From Chara braunii (Eukaryota > Streptophyta > Charophyceae > Charales > Characeae), in contig BFEA01000422.1 of assembly GCA_003427395.1 (NCBI GenBank), positions 1,095,477 through 1,135,348 of the forward strand: 39,872 nucleotides of DNA. The letters are read 5' to 3'. Each line of letters opens with the position of its first letter. Position 1 is the stretch's first letter. A model generated the notes under the pieces. It was not told where the DNA came from. It saw only the letters and a program-made list of their open reading frames with translations, and made no database searches. The position numbers and the translations under genes were made by a program. Positions 17,741-27,266 of the stretch are shown one piece after another.

Positions 17741-18143
17741 TGATTGAGAGATTCTGCTACAGACATGTGGGACATCATAGTTTCATAAGGGGGCAGAGAC
17801 GGGGGTGAACGGCACCACATACGACAGGATTGTTGATTACATATTTTGCAGGGAGAGCTATTGGAGGGACAACTAGCTACATGTGGTGTTCCCTCGCGTA
17901 CCTTCAGCACCTGGGGGCGTGCTCTTCGATTTTGATGGGTGCAACCCCATGCCCCTTAGTGAGTCTCGCAGCAAGGACAAGAGGCGGAAGGACGACCGGA
18001 TTAGGAGGGAGATAGCCAGATCCGGGGTCCCAATCACTACAAGCGCCCAGAGATCAGAGACAGATGAGTCGGACTTGAAGCCCTGCTCTGTGAGTGACAT
18101 TGATCTGGGCGACTATTTCGACTGGGACACTCACAGAGGCTGA
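17741..18143 (+). pseudogene. LTR-borne ORF1, 3' copy
   Basis: The distal part 17883-18143 is one open frame (HVVFPRVPSAPGG region in another start, FDFDGCNPMP, KRRKDDRIRREIARSG, CSVSDIDLGDYFDWDTHRG, stop TGA 18141-18143). It lacks the one-base insertion of the 5' copy. The proximal part is damaged by the ~58-bp deletion. Immediately after the stop another frame continues acidic (EFVDSDRSARD… SDFEED), so the ancestral protein may have continued into ORF2. Confidence 0.5.
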
Positions 18144-18212
18144 GTTTGTGGACAGTGATAGGAGCGCTAGAGACCGGTGAGCGACGACGACGGAGAGCGA
18201 CTTTGAGGAGGA

Positions 18213-18698
18213 TTGCGTATCTTCTTGCACAGTATCTTCTTGAGGGTGATTGACTCCTACTTGTCAGACGATCCTAGGTCTGAGACAGTTATTGGTCGCC
18301 CAAGAAGGGAGGGTCCGGTCCCATATCTCGGAGATGGCTATAGTCATTTGGTCGGGACAGACTTTGCTATGCAGGCCTATCGAAAGCCCCTTTACGGAGA
18401 CCGTTTTCTCGAGGTAGCCTACATCTACTCTGGTGGGAGAAGATGGATTGAGATATTGATTGGAGCTACAGGCAACATTATCCTAGCGGAAGAGTTTTAT
18501 CTCAGGAGCGTTGCAGACGAGGAGATGGCGAGATGCATGGCCTATATGTGCAAGATTGATCCAGCAGCGCCTCTCGACATCAGCTACGTGGTTCCAGAGT
18601 CGATAGCCACGCGAGTTCTCAATGACGAGGCGCCAAATATGGAGTCCCAGACGGCAGCACTTACTCACGAGGGGGTACCGCTTATTATCATTGATTGA
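18213..18698 (+). CDS. LTR-borne ORF2, 3' copy, unknown protein
   Basis: Open for 161 codons from a TTG at 18213 to TGA 18696-18698; no ATG opens this frame near the start, so the real beginning may lie upstream or be joined by splicing. Blocks: VIDSYLSDDPRSE, VPYLGDGYSHLVGTDFAMQA, LEVAYIYSGGRRWIEILIGA, RSVADEEMARCMAYMCKID, ALTHEGVPLIIID. Mixed alpha/beta composition; no signal peptide, membrane span or known motif. It is in the same frame as ORF1 (17883-18143) with stops between. It lies in U3, upstream of the TATA box, so a promoter other than that TATA, or read-through from the element body, would be needed to express it. Confidence 0.45.
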   Translation: MRIFLHSIFLRVIDSYLSDDPRSETVIGRPRREGPVPYLGDGYSHLVGTDFAMQAYRKPLYGDRFLEVAYIYSGGRRWIEILIGATGNIILAEEFYLRSVADEEMARCMAYMCKIDPAAPLDISYVVPESIATRVLNDEAPNMESQTAALTHEGVPLIIID

Positions 18699-18907
18699 GG
18701 TTCTCTCTTTTCAGTCACTATTGATGTATTACGACATTATTGTTTATTAGTGTCTGCAGCTCTCCAATGGTTGCTCCCTGCATACTCTGTGTACTACTCT
18801 TCAGTCTCTATCTCTGGTCATACTCTTGCAGAGTCTGGTTTCTGGTCTTCTCATTTCGTCAGTGTCAATTGCTCTATGATGCATGTTTGTTATTTTCCTT
18901 CTTATTT

Positions 18908-18914
18908 TATAAAG
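18908..18914 (+). promoter_or_regulatory. TATA box of element 1 LTR (3' copy)
   Basis: TATAAAG, identical in context to 1812-1818. In the 3' LTR it could drive transcription into the spacer and element 2. Confidence 0.5.
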
Positions 18915-19218
18915 GTTACACTCAAGGCAACTTGAAGACTCATGAATGATAGGGACTCCGGTGACTTTGGGTCTATCCTTTATACGAGGTCAGGTGCAGG
19001 CGATAAACCCGAACGCCTCACTCTAAGCGTGTCGCCGCTGACAGGAAGGATAACCTTGACTACTCGACTGTATGACAAAGTGTGACTGCCTCTGAATACA
19101 CCTCTATTTTTATACCTATCACAAAATCCTGCGTGACAGCCTGCCAGTCCATCAACCCACTAAGCTCGGTACGGGGAAGGACATCTCACCGGACCCTTGG
19201 AGCAGTGGGGGAGCGACA

Positions 19219-19860
19219 ACGCGCGCAGGTGGGGGTGGGGGGGTAGAAGGGCATGTGACTTCCCCCTAATCAATTAATCAATCAATCAATCAACCAATCA
19301 ATCAGTGTGTGTGATTAATTGGTTTATTGATTGATTGATTGATTGATTGTTTGATTGGTTGATTGATTACAAAAATAGACCAAATGAAGAAAGAAAAGCG
19401 AGGGGGTGTTCTTTAAAATTTTGCCCCCTATCTTTTTCGATTTTTAGTTCATTTTTTTAATTGAATCCACCCGGAAATCGAGGGTAGGTGCCTTAATTGG
19501 TGTAGTACCTACATAATAATAATAATCATAAAGTGGGTATCGACATCAAATTTGGCGATGGGACGAATGGTCTCCGAGCGCTCAAACGTTCGGGTATCGG
19601 TCGGACCCTTACCGAACATTTGGGTAGGTAACATTGGCTGTATTTATATTATTAACTGACTATATTTATATTTTTTTACTATTTAAATTTATGATTTTAC
19701 ATAAATGAATCCCACCGCTATCACATCCAAAACTTTGTATTAAACCCTCAATATAAGTATGCCCTTACTCAAAAGTGGTGGTAAGATAACCTTCACAACA
19801 TGTATCTAACATGCTCCCTATGATATTTGGGCCAACAACACCTACCTAGATCCGCCACGT
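19219..19860. other. spacer between elements 1 and 2, no gene
   Basis: Begins with a G-rich run (GGTGGGGGTGGGGGGGT, 19227-19244), then a TCAA/TTGA palindrome and AT-rich sequence. Around 19400-19630 it resembles internal and end pieces of the family A hAT-like element (CCCCCTATCTTTTTCGATTT, ACGTTCGGGTATCGGTCGG, GGTAGGTAAC) without intact ends. It may be a decayed relative. The last four bases, ACGT, are the candidate target duplication of element 2. Confidence 0.45.
19268..19369. repeat. imperfect palindrome of ATCA/TGAT repeats
   Basis: An (AATC)n-type run is followed by GTGTGTG and then its complement (TGATT)n-type run, so the whole can fold into one long hairpin of about 100 bp. Probably an inverted microsatellite. 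Confidence 0.85.
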
Positions 19861-21018
19861 TGTCGGGGGGCCAAAGTCATTCGACCCCCCGATTTTGGAC
19901 AAGTGGTTTCTAAAACGGTTAGTGAGGGGCATTTCAAGGTTTTTTTTCTGCCAGATGCGTCGAGATAAATTAGGGTCTCCACCCTAATAAGATGGTGCAA
20001 AAATGAGACCCTATATTAAAAATTATAAAAATAAATAAAAACGAATGAGTATTTTATTATTTAACATTTTCTACCAAATTATGCCTTCGCTGATTTTATT
20101 CATATTTTACCTATTTATTACCCTTCTAATAACCCCTTAGTTACTAAGTATGGAATTTCCATAATTTACCGCATTCGCATGGCTTGCTAAGTGTCACGCG
20201 GAGCGAGACTTTAGGTGTCGCGTGCGAGCAACGAGGTCACATTTTTTATCAATCACAAACGATGTTATTTATGTGAGAGACGTGCTTTAATTGTGCCTAG
20301 ATGAACCTTCTGACAGCATTGGGTTTAATTATCCAAATTGGTGCGGTGACACTCGGTCATTGAACGATATTAACTTCAGACGAACTGTGACTCTGGTTAC
20401 ATCAGCGGTTGGACCAGCGGTACTGGTGTCTGGTTGAGGCAGCGTGGTTACGACGGTTGTGTTGGGTCGGGTCTGCGACCGGTACAGTCGCTGGTTTGAT
20501 ATTGGTACGGTTGATTGCAGTTCGACATTATTATTTTTCGGTATGGTCGCTGGTTCGGTATTGGTACAGTTCACTCCGGGCACTGGTCAAGGACTGTCGG
20601 ACCTCAACCCTTAGTTCGAACGAATCCGCTATTGCTGGTGGAAAATATCTCGGGCATGTGACCTGATACCGCTGGTACCAATGGTGCGCTTTGTTTGGGG
20701 CTAGGTGTTAGTGGCTCGGGGCAGGACAATGCACTGGTAGATGAGGACCAGCGAGACTCAAGTAATTAGAAACGGGGAAACCAAGGCGCAGGGAAAGGCA
20801 CCGGGTGTCCGCAGACCACAGACGAGATAGTGGACCAGGAGTCCGCAGTGTCTTGAGCTAGCGCCGTTTGTACCCGTTCATATGAGACCTCTGGATGCAG
20901 CCAACATTGCTCTCATGGGCAGTGATCAGCAAGCCAGAGGTGAGTGACGAGGGAAACGATAAGAGGGAGAGAAAGACGGGAGGGTAAGAGCATGCGAGAA
21001 TGTGAATGTGAATGTGAC

Positions 21019-21021
<3 letters not shown>

Positions 21022-21060
<39 letters not shown>
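21022..21060. repeat. (GA)n microsatellite
   Basis: An unbroken GA run of 39 bases in the 5' LTR. The 3' LTR has only short GA runs at the homologous place (about 35046-35060), so it expanded in one copy. Confidence 0.95.
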
Positions 21061-21062
<2 letters not shown>

Positions 21063-22193
21063 GTTATTTTTTATAATATCATGTTCCAACAGGATGTATA
21101 TGTCGCTGATTGGGCCTTGATACAGTGAAGAACGATCCATCCAACTAGTTGGCAAGGTAGGAGTGATGGTGTAGGTAAGTGAAGAAAGGAGCTAGAGATG
21201 GAGTAAGGGTGAGATCGAGGGTAATCATATATGTGTGAGGTTGTGAGAGAGAAATAGGGGGAGTGAGTGTGGAACAGTGCGTGTGAGCGAGCGGGAATGG
21301 AACTGTGATTGTGCGCCAGAGTGTAGGGGAAACGTAAGAGAGGCGAGCGAGAGAGAGAGAGTAAGAGAGAGGTGAGTCGACAGAGAGATGTACTATGGGT
21401 GAGGGACCTGGCCCTAAGAGCGACCTCATTTAAGTTAAGCAAGCGAAATCGCAGCGCAACGGAAGTGAACGCTGAAGAGCGCGCAGGGCGCTGAAGGGGA
21501 GAGGCTTGATTCATAAGTTGAGAGAGAGAGGAGACTTCGTGAGCGAAGTACTATCTCTGCGTGAGGCAGAAAGGAAGAGAGGTAATGAAAAGGGAGAGAG
21601 TGAGTGTGCAGGAGTGAGACTGAGGAAACGAGCCATAAAGCACGAGTGTGAGCGATAAATTGTTAGGGAGAGAGAGAATGGGAGTGCCAGAAAGAGAGGG
21701 AAGAAGAGTGGGTCGGGCTATAACTGTGAGGCACCGATCTGTAGGAGGAGTCAAGCAATTGATCGTTCCTTACTCTCATATTCATAATGATAATTTTCAA
21801 TCTCTTATTCACGTGCGAACTGAGAGGAAGGCGTTGCACGCACGGGCGCTCCAAGTCTTTGCTCTTGAAAGAGGCGTGCACGCTCGCTGCCTATGTCAAA
21901 ATCTCCACATCTGAATTTTTCTCTTCCATCTAATTACATATTGCTCACAAAAGTGGTCGAGTATAGACGCGCGCAGGTAGTGTAGAGTGAGCCGCTTAAT
22001 GTTGAGCAGAACTAAGGAGGAAGATTGAAGATAAAAACAAAAAGTACACTGCTGCAAGAACGTTAGTGAAGAATAGTGGATATACAGATAAATTGAGATA
22101 ATAACATTCAATGGAAAGAGAGTCAGTGTGTAAATACTCGCACGCTAGTAGCTATGGATTTCTTAGCTTATAATCGCGAGCTTACCCAACAAC

Positions 22194-22505
22194 GTGTATA
22201 AGGGAGACTGCGCAGGGGTAGAGAGTGCGCAAGCAGAGAGAGAGAGCGTGTGTGTGCAGGCAGAGAGAGAGTGTTCAGAAAGAGAGTGTGTGCAGGCAGA
22301 GAGAGTGAATGCTCTGGTTGAGGGAGGTACTATGCAAGAAAAAGAGAGTATGGGGGAGCAGACTAGAGAGAAAGAGTGGCAGATCATCAGAAGAGACCCT
22401 GAGATCATCAGAGAAGAGTCTAAGATGATCAGAAAGGAGTATAAGGCTAAACCTTTGAGGCAGGAAAAATCCCTGCTTGGCTACTATTTTTGCACGAAGT
22501 TTTGA
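22194..22505 (+). other. conserved open frame in element 2 LTR, 5' copy
   Basis: Open for 103 codons. The first half is GA-repeat low complexity (QAERE, SERE). The second half is helical and charged (WQIIRRDPEIIREESKMIRK, then AKPLRQEKSLLGYYFC) and ends TTTTGAGGC. The 3' LTR keeps the same frame and stop (36355-36552) despite about 15% difference. It may be a remnant LTR gene or an accident of GA-rich DNA. No domain recognised. Confidence 0.3.
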
Positions 22506-23236
22506 GGCAGTGTTCGATTGAGGGACATAACTCCGGGGTTGAAGGGTGAGCTAACGATCAGACTCCTTCGTACAAAGGGGGACTTGAAGCCACGCAAAGT
22601 GACCGAACGGATCTTCATTTTGTGAATGAGCAGACATAATGTCATTCAATCTCTCACACGTAATTTTTCGATCCACACGATAATTACCATGCCCCCTTGA
22701 AATGTCAGCAGCGTGATGAGATTCACTATGAACTTAGGCAATTGGTTGTGATCAAGGGACCCGCTTACCCTGTCGATCATGAGCCAGACTGTAAGTGGTA
22801 TTATTAAGTGTACGTTGTATTTGTCCACAAGGCAATCAGTGTCAGTGACGAACCCTAAACGCTTGTTAAAGTTTCTACCTTCATATCGAATGGATCCATG
22901 TTGATGATTGAACGCCATGCACATTCCTCTGCAGCTCTTTCATACCAATTCCTGAAGTGACATACCCGACACTCAGAGGGTGACGAAATTCAACTACCGG
23001 TTTCGAAAACACGGTTCAGCCAAACGTATGCTACAGTCTTTTGAAATCCAATCATTAACGATGATTGTGTGCGGTTGAATCACAGTCATACCAACAAGAA
23101 GGAAACATTAGAGTGTTGCACTTGCGAGGGTGTAAAAAAAATAGGTGAGCCTAGGTAAATGTCTAACATAGTTATTTATTTAATTGTTTATAGATTGACA
23201 CTCCGCTACTTATGTTTCAGTGGACAGTTGATTTGA

Positions 23237-23874
23237 AAGGAGAAAAACAAGAGACATTGGTTACAGTAAAAGGTTGCTTTCCTATTTGGGGGGGAATGGA
23301 CCCGTGTGAAAGGGTGAACCGGTCCAAGTTATGTCGCGTTATTCTTCTGTCTCACACCATCCAATTTGTGTCATATGTAATGTTTAACCAAACCATAAAT
23401 TACACTGCTCAACTTTCATCAACATTGGAGGAAACGTGATACACAAACCGCTCGAAACAGGAATGTCAATCTTTGATTCCAGGGTCGAAAAAAAAGCTTG
23501 ATTTCGGTTGTGTAAAAATTTGAATACGGACTTTGGACAAGCCCCCCACCCCCAGCCTTTTGCTTTTACCATATTTCAATCAGTCAGCTTTTGTGTATGC
23601 TAGTAAAAACCATCAATTCCAATTTTAAAAAATAATGCTCCTTGTTCATTTTTTGAGAAACAAATTTCATCCTCTCCTTGCGAATTTATAATCCTACAGT
23701 GACGAGATCTGGGGAAGACCGAGCACTAACCTCAGGCCCGTAGAACGGAGATATTCCTTTTTTATTTTATTTCACATTTATACAGTTTCAGCATGCAGTA
23801 CACGTCTTCGGGCTCCACTTTTAAATGGTGGGCGTGACAAACATGTCATCCCCTAATCCTTGTTCCGTCGTTGA
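23237..23874. other. 638-bp segment present only in the 5' LTR of element 2
   Basis: The 3' LTR joins TTGATTTGA directly to GGACCTTCGAAGCG at 37301. Here 638 bp intervene, bounded by TTGA at 23233-23236 and 23871-23874. Either a deletion in the 3' LTR across TTGA microhomology, or an insertion with a 4-bp duplication here. No terminal inverted repeats are seen and no gene is evident in it. Confidence 0.7.
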
Positions 23875-23966
23875 GGACCTACGAAGCGAGCATAGAGGGT
23901 GACAAACACTACTGCATTTGGCTTCAACGACAAATATGCACCTCTCCCCGTGTTTCCTCATAGTTT

Positions 23967-23984
23967 TTTTGATGTTGTCGAGAA
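23967..23984 (+). promoter_or_regulatory. decayed primer binding site, tRNA-Asp, element 2
   Basis: Starts four bases after the LTR end, the same spacing as element 1. It shares the seven-base core GTTGTCG plus scattered positions with the element 1 site. The first four bases are mostly lost. Position supports it more than sequence. Confidence 0.4.
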
Positions 23985-24290
23985 GGGAATAACACTCACA
24001 AGGCCTCGACCTTCCCCATCAAACTGGGGTGCCCAAGCGGGTAATACTCGTGCCGACAAAACCTTATTGCGGATCAAAATTGAACAAATGTCAGCGAATC
24101 AAAATTGACCGTATTGTCGTTCCGGATTTTTTTAGACTTTTCTCGGACGAAACTGGCGATGGAAAACCCAGTTTGAGTAATTTTGTTTAATTTTAAATTT
24201 TAAAATTTATAATTTTATATTCTATTTTTTTTAATGACTCAAAATAAGAGCGGTTTTTTGCGGCGCCCATTGGGGAAAATTTGTTCGGAA

Positions 24291-24561
24291 CTAGGCTACT
24301 AGAGTGGCCCGGGGCCACTTGGCCGACCAGGCCAAAACTAAATAAAAAAATAATAATTAGTTTAAACTTTATTTTTTTATTTTAAATATGATAAAGAATT
24401 TCGATGTGACCCTGAGGCAAAGGTTGTTCAGTTTATTTTTCTGTATAACATAGTCTGTTATTTGGATGTTTTGGATTTTTTTGATCTTTTTGCTAGGACC
24501 TTTGCACGGTCGGGGCGTCAGGGAAAATAAGGTGACCCTGGCGGCCCGACTGGTAGCTTAG
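24291..24561 (+). mobile_element. hAT-like MITE, family B copy 1
   Basis: A 271-bp non-coding element with terminal inverted repeats CTAGGCTACTAG / CTGGTAGCTTAG. It is flanked by GTTCGGAA (24283-24290) and GTTTGGAA (24562-24569), an 8-bp target duplication with one change. Eight-base duplications are typical of hAT transposons. Same family as 24642-24897 (opposite orientation) and 26126-26401. Confidence 0.8.
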
Positions 24562-24641
24562 GTTTGGAAGAATTTTTTCAAACTTTGAGACACTGTCTAT
24601 GCAAAACTGGCGTTGGATGCCCGTAAAAATGCTCTAATCAC

Positions 24642-24897
24642 CTAAGGTACCAGCCGGGCCGCCCGGGTCACCCTATTTTCCAAGGCGGGCCGACCGTGCA
24701 AGGACCAGGGAAGGTCCCAGCCAAAAAAAATTAAAAAAACTCCAAAAAATCCGAAAAACGACTATATTATGCAGAAAAATAAATTGAACAACTTTTGCCT
24801 CAGAGTCACATTAAAATTTTTTACCAAGTTTTTTTTTTTTTTTTTTTTTTTTTTTGGACCGACCGGGCAAGTAGACTCGGCCACTCTGGTAGCCTAG
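24642..24897 (-). mobile_element. hAT-like MITE, family B copy 2
   Basis: 256 bp, reverse orientation to copy 1. Ends CTAAGGTACCAG and CTGGTAGCCTAG; perfect 8-bp target duplication CTAATCAC at 24634-24641 and 24898-24905. It contains a poly-T run near 24830-24855 on the + strand. Confidence 0.85.
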
Positions 24898-25076
24898 CTA
24901 ATCACGTATTAATTTTGCTAAATTTCTTTAGCTTTTTTTTTTTTAATAAAATTGCAAAAAATCGTTGATTTAAGATTATAATCGGTAAAAAGCAAATGTG
25001 TTTTAATGCACTCCTTGTATGTAGTTTTCCACAAAATCTTGAATACCGACACGTAAAATTCGAATATAACATGGGG

Positions 25077-25857
25077 CAGGGTTGCCGGCGTTCGGGACGG
25101 GCCGAACGCCCGAACCCGAACGCCCGAACCCGAACGCCCGAACCCGAACGCCCGAACCCGAACGCCCGAACCCGAACGCCCGAACGTACGGAACCCCTTC
25201 GGAAGGCGTTCGGTCGTTCGAGCCGAACGCGGNNNNNNNNNNNNNNNNNNNNNNNNNNNNNNNNNNNACATTTGTCTGGGCACTATATCCAAATTCTTTA
25301 CCAAATTTGAATTAAAAATCAAATACAGAAAATAAACACTATGATAAAAATAAGAAAAAATAAAAATATAATTAAAATGAGTGAGTGCGCCAACACCTTT
25401 TCGACACCGCTATGTTTGCCGATTTTTAATTATTTTTTGGCACTGACAAATGCCCTGAAAATTTACAGATATGTAGTTTACATTATGAATAACTCATTAC
25501 TTTATTTTAAGAAAATAATAAAATATTTTGAGCCCCGAAATAAAGTGAAAATAAAAAGTTAAAAGTGCAAAAAAAAAAAAATAGTGAGTGGGCGAGCACG
25601 TTTTGACACCCCCATCTTTTACGATTTTTAATGTTTGTTTGGCTCAGCAGAATGACTTCAAAATTTATAGGTGTGTAGGTTACATCATAGAAAATTCATA
25701 AAAAAACAATTCAGAAAACAAAACTTATTTTTAGGCCCCGAACAAAATTTTGGCGGGCGTCGAACCTGGAGGTGTTCGGCCGCCGAACGAGACCCCGAAC
25801 ACCCGAACGTTCGGGGGCCAGCCCGGGGGCCCCCGAACGTTCGGTCAGGTAACCCTG
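25077..25857 (+). mobile_element. hAT-like non-autonomous element, family A copy 1 (with gap)
   Basis: Ends CAGGGTTGCC and GGTAACCCTG (one mismatch). Perfect 8-bp target duplication ACATGGGG at 25069-25076 and 25858-25865. The left part carries a 14-bp tandem repeat (CCCGAACCCGAACG type, five to six units). The right end is rich in palindromic CCGAACGTTCGG. No transposase is seen. The N run at 25233-25267 hides part of it. Family A copy 2 is at 38169-39041. Confidence 0.85.
25233..25267. other. assembly gap (35 N)
   Basis: Unknown bases inside family A copy 1. In copy 2 the homologous place is a poly-A run after CGAACGCGGACC, so the gap probably reflects a homopolymer. Confidence 0.95.
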
Positions 25858-26125
25858 ACATGGGGTGTTATATTTGAATACATCATATCGACAAAATTTG
25901 AATAAAGCACACATGTAACATTTGAATGAAACTCAAATAGAGCATATGTAAAGTATTCGAGAGAATGTGGGAAAATCTTTATTGACTAGCTATTTTTACT
26001 CTAAATAAAAATTGAAAAATAATGTTTAACAAAAAAACTTCATTTGACTATTTATTTGTTTTTAAATTTTTAAACCACCGGTACTTGGCCCAGCTATTGG
26101 CCGCGGAAAAAAATAGAGCAGAAAC

Positions 26126-26401
26126 ATGGGCTACCAGAGTGACCCAGGTCACTTGCCCGACCGGGCCAAAAAACAATTAAAAAAGTAAAAATATATATAT
26201 ATATTTTTAGTTTTTATGTTGTTTTCTAAATTTGGTGCAGAATTTCGATGTGACATTGAGGCAAAATTTGTTCAATTTATTTTTCTGCATAACACAGTTA
26301 TTTTTCAGATTTTTTTATTTTTATTTTTTTTTGCTGGGAGCTTCCCTGGTCCTTGCACGAGCCAGCCACTCGAGACCCGGGCGGCCCAGCTGGTAGCCTA
26401 G
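26126..26401 (+). mobile_element. hAT-like MITE, family B copy 3
   Basis: 276 bp, ends ATGGGCTACCAG and CTGGTAGCCTAG, flanked by GCAGAAAC (26118-26125) and GTAGAAAC (26402-26409). Internal sequence such as CATTGAGGCAAAATTTGTTC and the C+G-rich right end match copies 1 and 2. Confidence 0.8.
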
Positions 26402-26409
26402 GTAGAAAC

Positions 26410-27266
26410 GTTTCTAGTCGGATGAGTTTGGGTGTTCGTGTAGTAGCCCGTATGTTTCCTAAAATCGTGACGGGTCAACGGGCACGACTCTGGGAAGTAC
26501 TAGTGGTTTAAAAATAATATTTAACTTTCAAATATTTTAAAATTTTAATAAGAAATCTCTGGAAGAGTTAAAAGTAAGATATTATTTTTTAAAAATATCT
26601 TAAGATCCTAAGGTATATATATATATTTTTTTTTTATTAACAAAAAATTATTTAAAAATGATGAAATATAATTATTGTAATTTATTAATTTAAAAAAATA
26701 ATTTAAAACTTTATATAAAAAGATTTTAACCATGACTAATTCATAAATATTTTTTAAAATTCTTTAAAATCCCAAATTAAATAATTTTGCATCTTCTTTA
26801 AAATTAAAATTAAATCATGCTTAATCCTTAAAATTTCATTAAAATTTAGAAACTTTTATAGAAAATCCTAAACGAATATCATATACTCTTACTATCTTGC
26901 TTTTCGTCGTCAAGAGTCCGTTGTTGGTCTACTATCCTTTCTAAGTAGGTAAGGGTCTTATTTAGGGTCGGTATTAACACCCTAAGGTCTGACCAAACTC
27001 ATTTAGGAGGTGTACTTTGTAGGTCAGATACCATATGTGACATATTATGAATCTGCTTACCCCGACTGAGAGGTATAGTGTGGCTTTGCCTAACCCCTTA
27101 CTGCAATGGGCTAGGTCAACCCGCGGAAGGTGATCTATCCTTTAGTTATACCACTTTGAAATCATCATCCAGGCTGCTAGGGTCGATACTACTTGATTTC
27201 CATAAGGATTGAGTTGATACTACTAGGATTTCACCAGGGGTTTTCGGGGCACGAGGTGTTAGGCCT
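26410..27266 (+). other. leader of element 2, AT-rich, no gene
   Basis: The first half is very AT-rich (26500-26880). The second half has normal composition and leads to the gag start. I found no counterpart of the accessory ORFs A-D of element 1. Confidence 0.5.

Larger units (their letters stand above)
17182..19218 (+). mobile_element. 3' LTR of element 1 (proven part)
   Basis: Matches 1-2124 in order and ends GAGCGACA at 19218, where the 5' copy ends GCGCGACA at 2124. Sequence 14073-17181 may also belong to this LTR; the window lacks the corresponding 5' part. Relative to the 5' copy this LTR lacks about 58 bp near 17786, lacks the 39-bp duplication, and keeps ORF1's distal half and ORF2 in frame. 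It contains the 43-bp array (17285-17640). Confidence 0.9.
19861..23962 (+). repeat. 5' LTR of element 2 (4.1 kb)
   Basis: Homologous to 33696-37389 throughout; anchor phrases include TTTCTAAAACGGTTAGTGAGG (19904), CGTTCATATGAGACCTCTGG (20875) and TTGATTTGA/GGACCT near the end. It contains GA-rich blocks and, unlike the 3' LTR, a 638-bp segment at 23237-23874. Minus-strand Ser/Leu-rich ORFs between 20913 and 22408 are read-through of GA repeats and are not called. Confidence 0.8.

Noticed and set aside
20913-21754. Ser/Leu-rich minus-strand ORFs with apparent hydrophobic stretches
   Set aside because: They are complements of GA-rich microsatellite DNA in the LTR; the 3' LTR counterparts differ in frame and length.
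25082-25315. ORFs with Pro-Asn-Ala-Arg repeats near the N gap
   Set aside because: They translate the 14-bp repeat of a non-coding hAT-like element and run into unknown bases.
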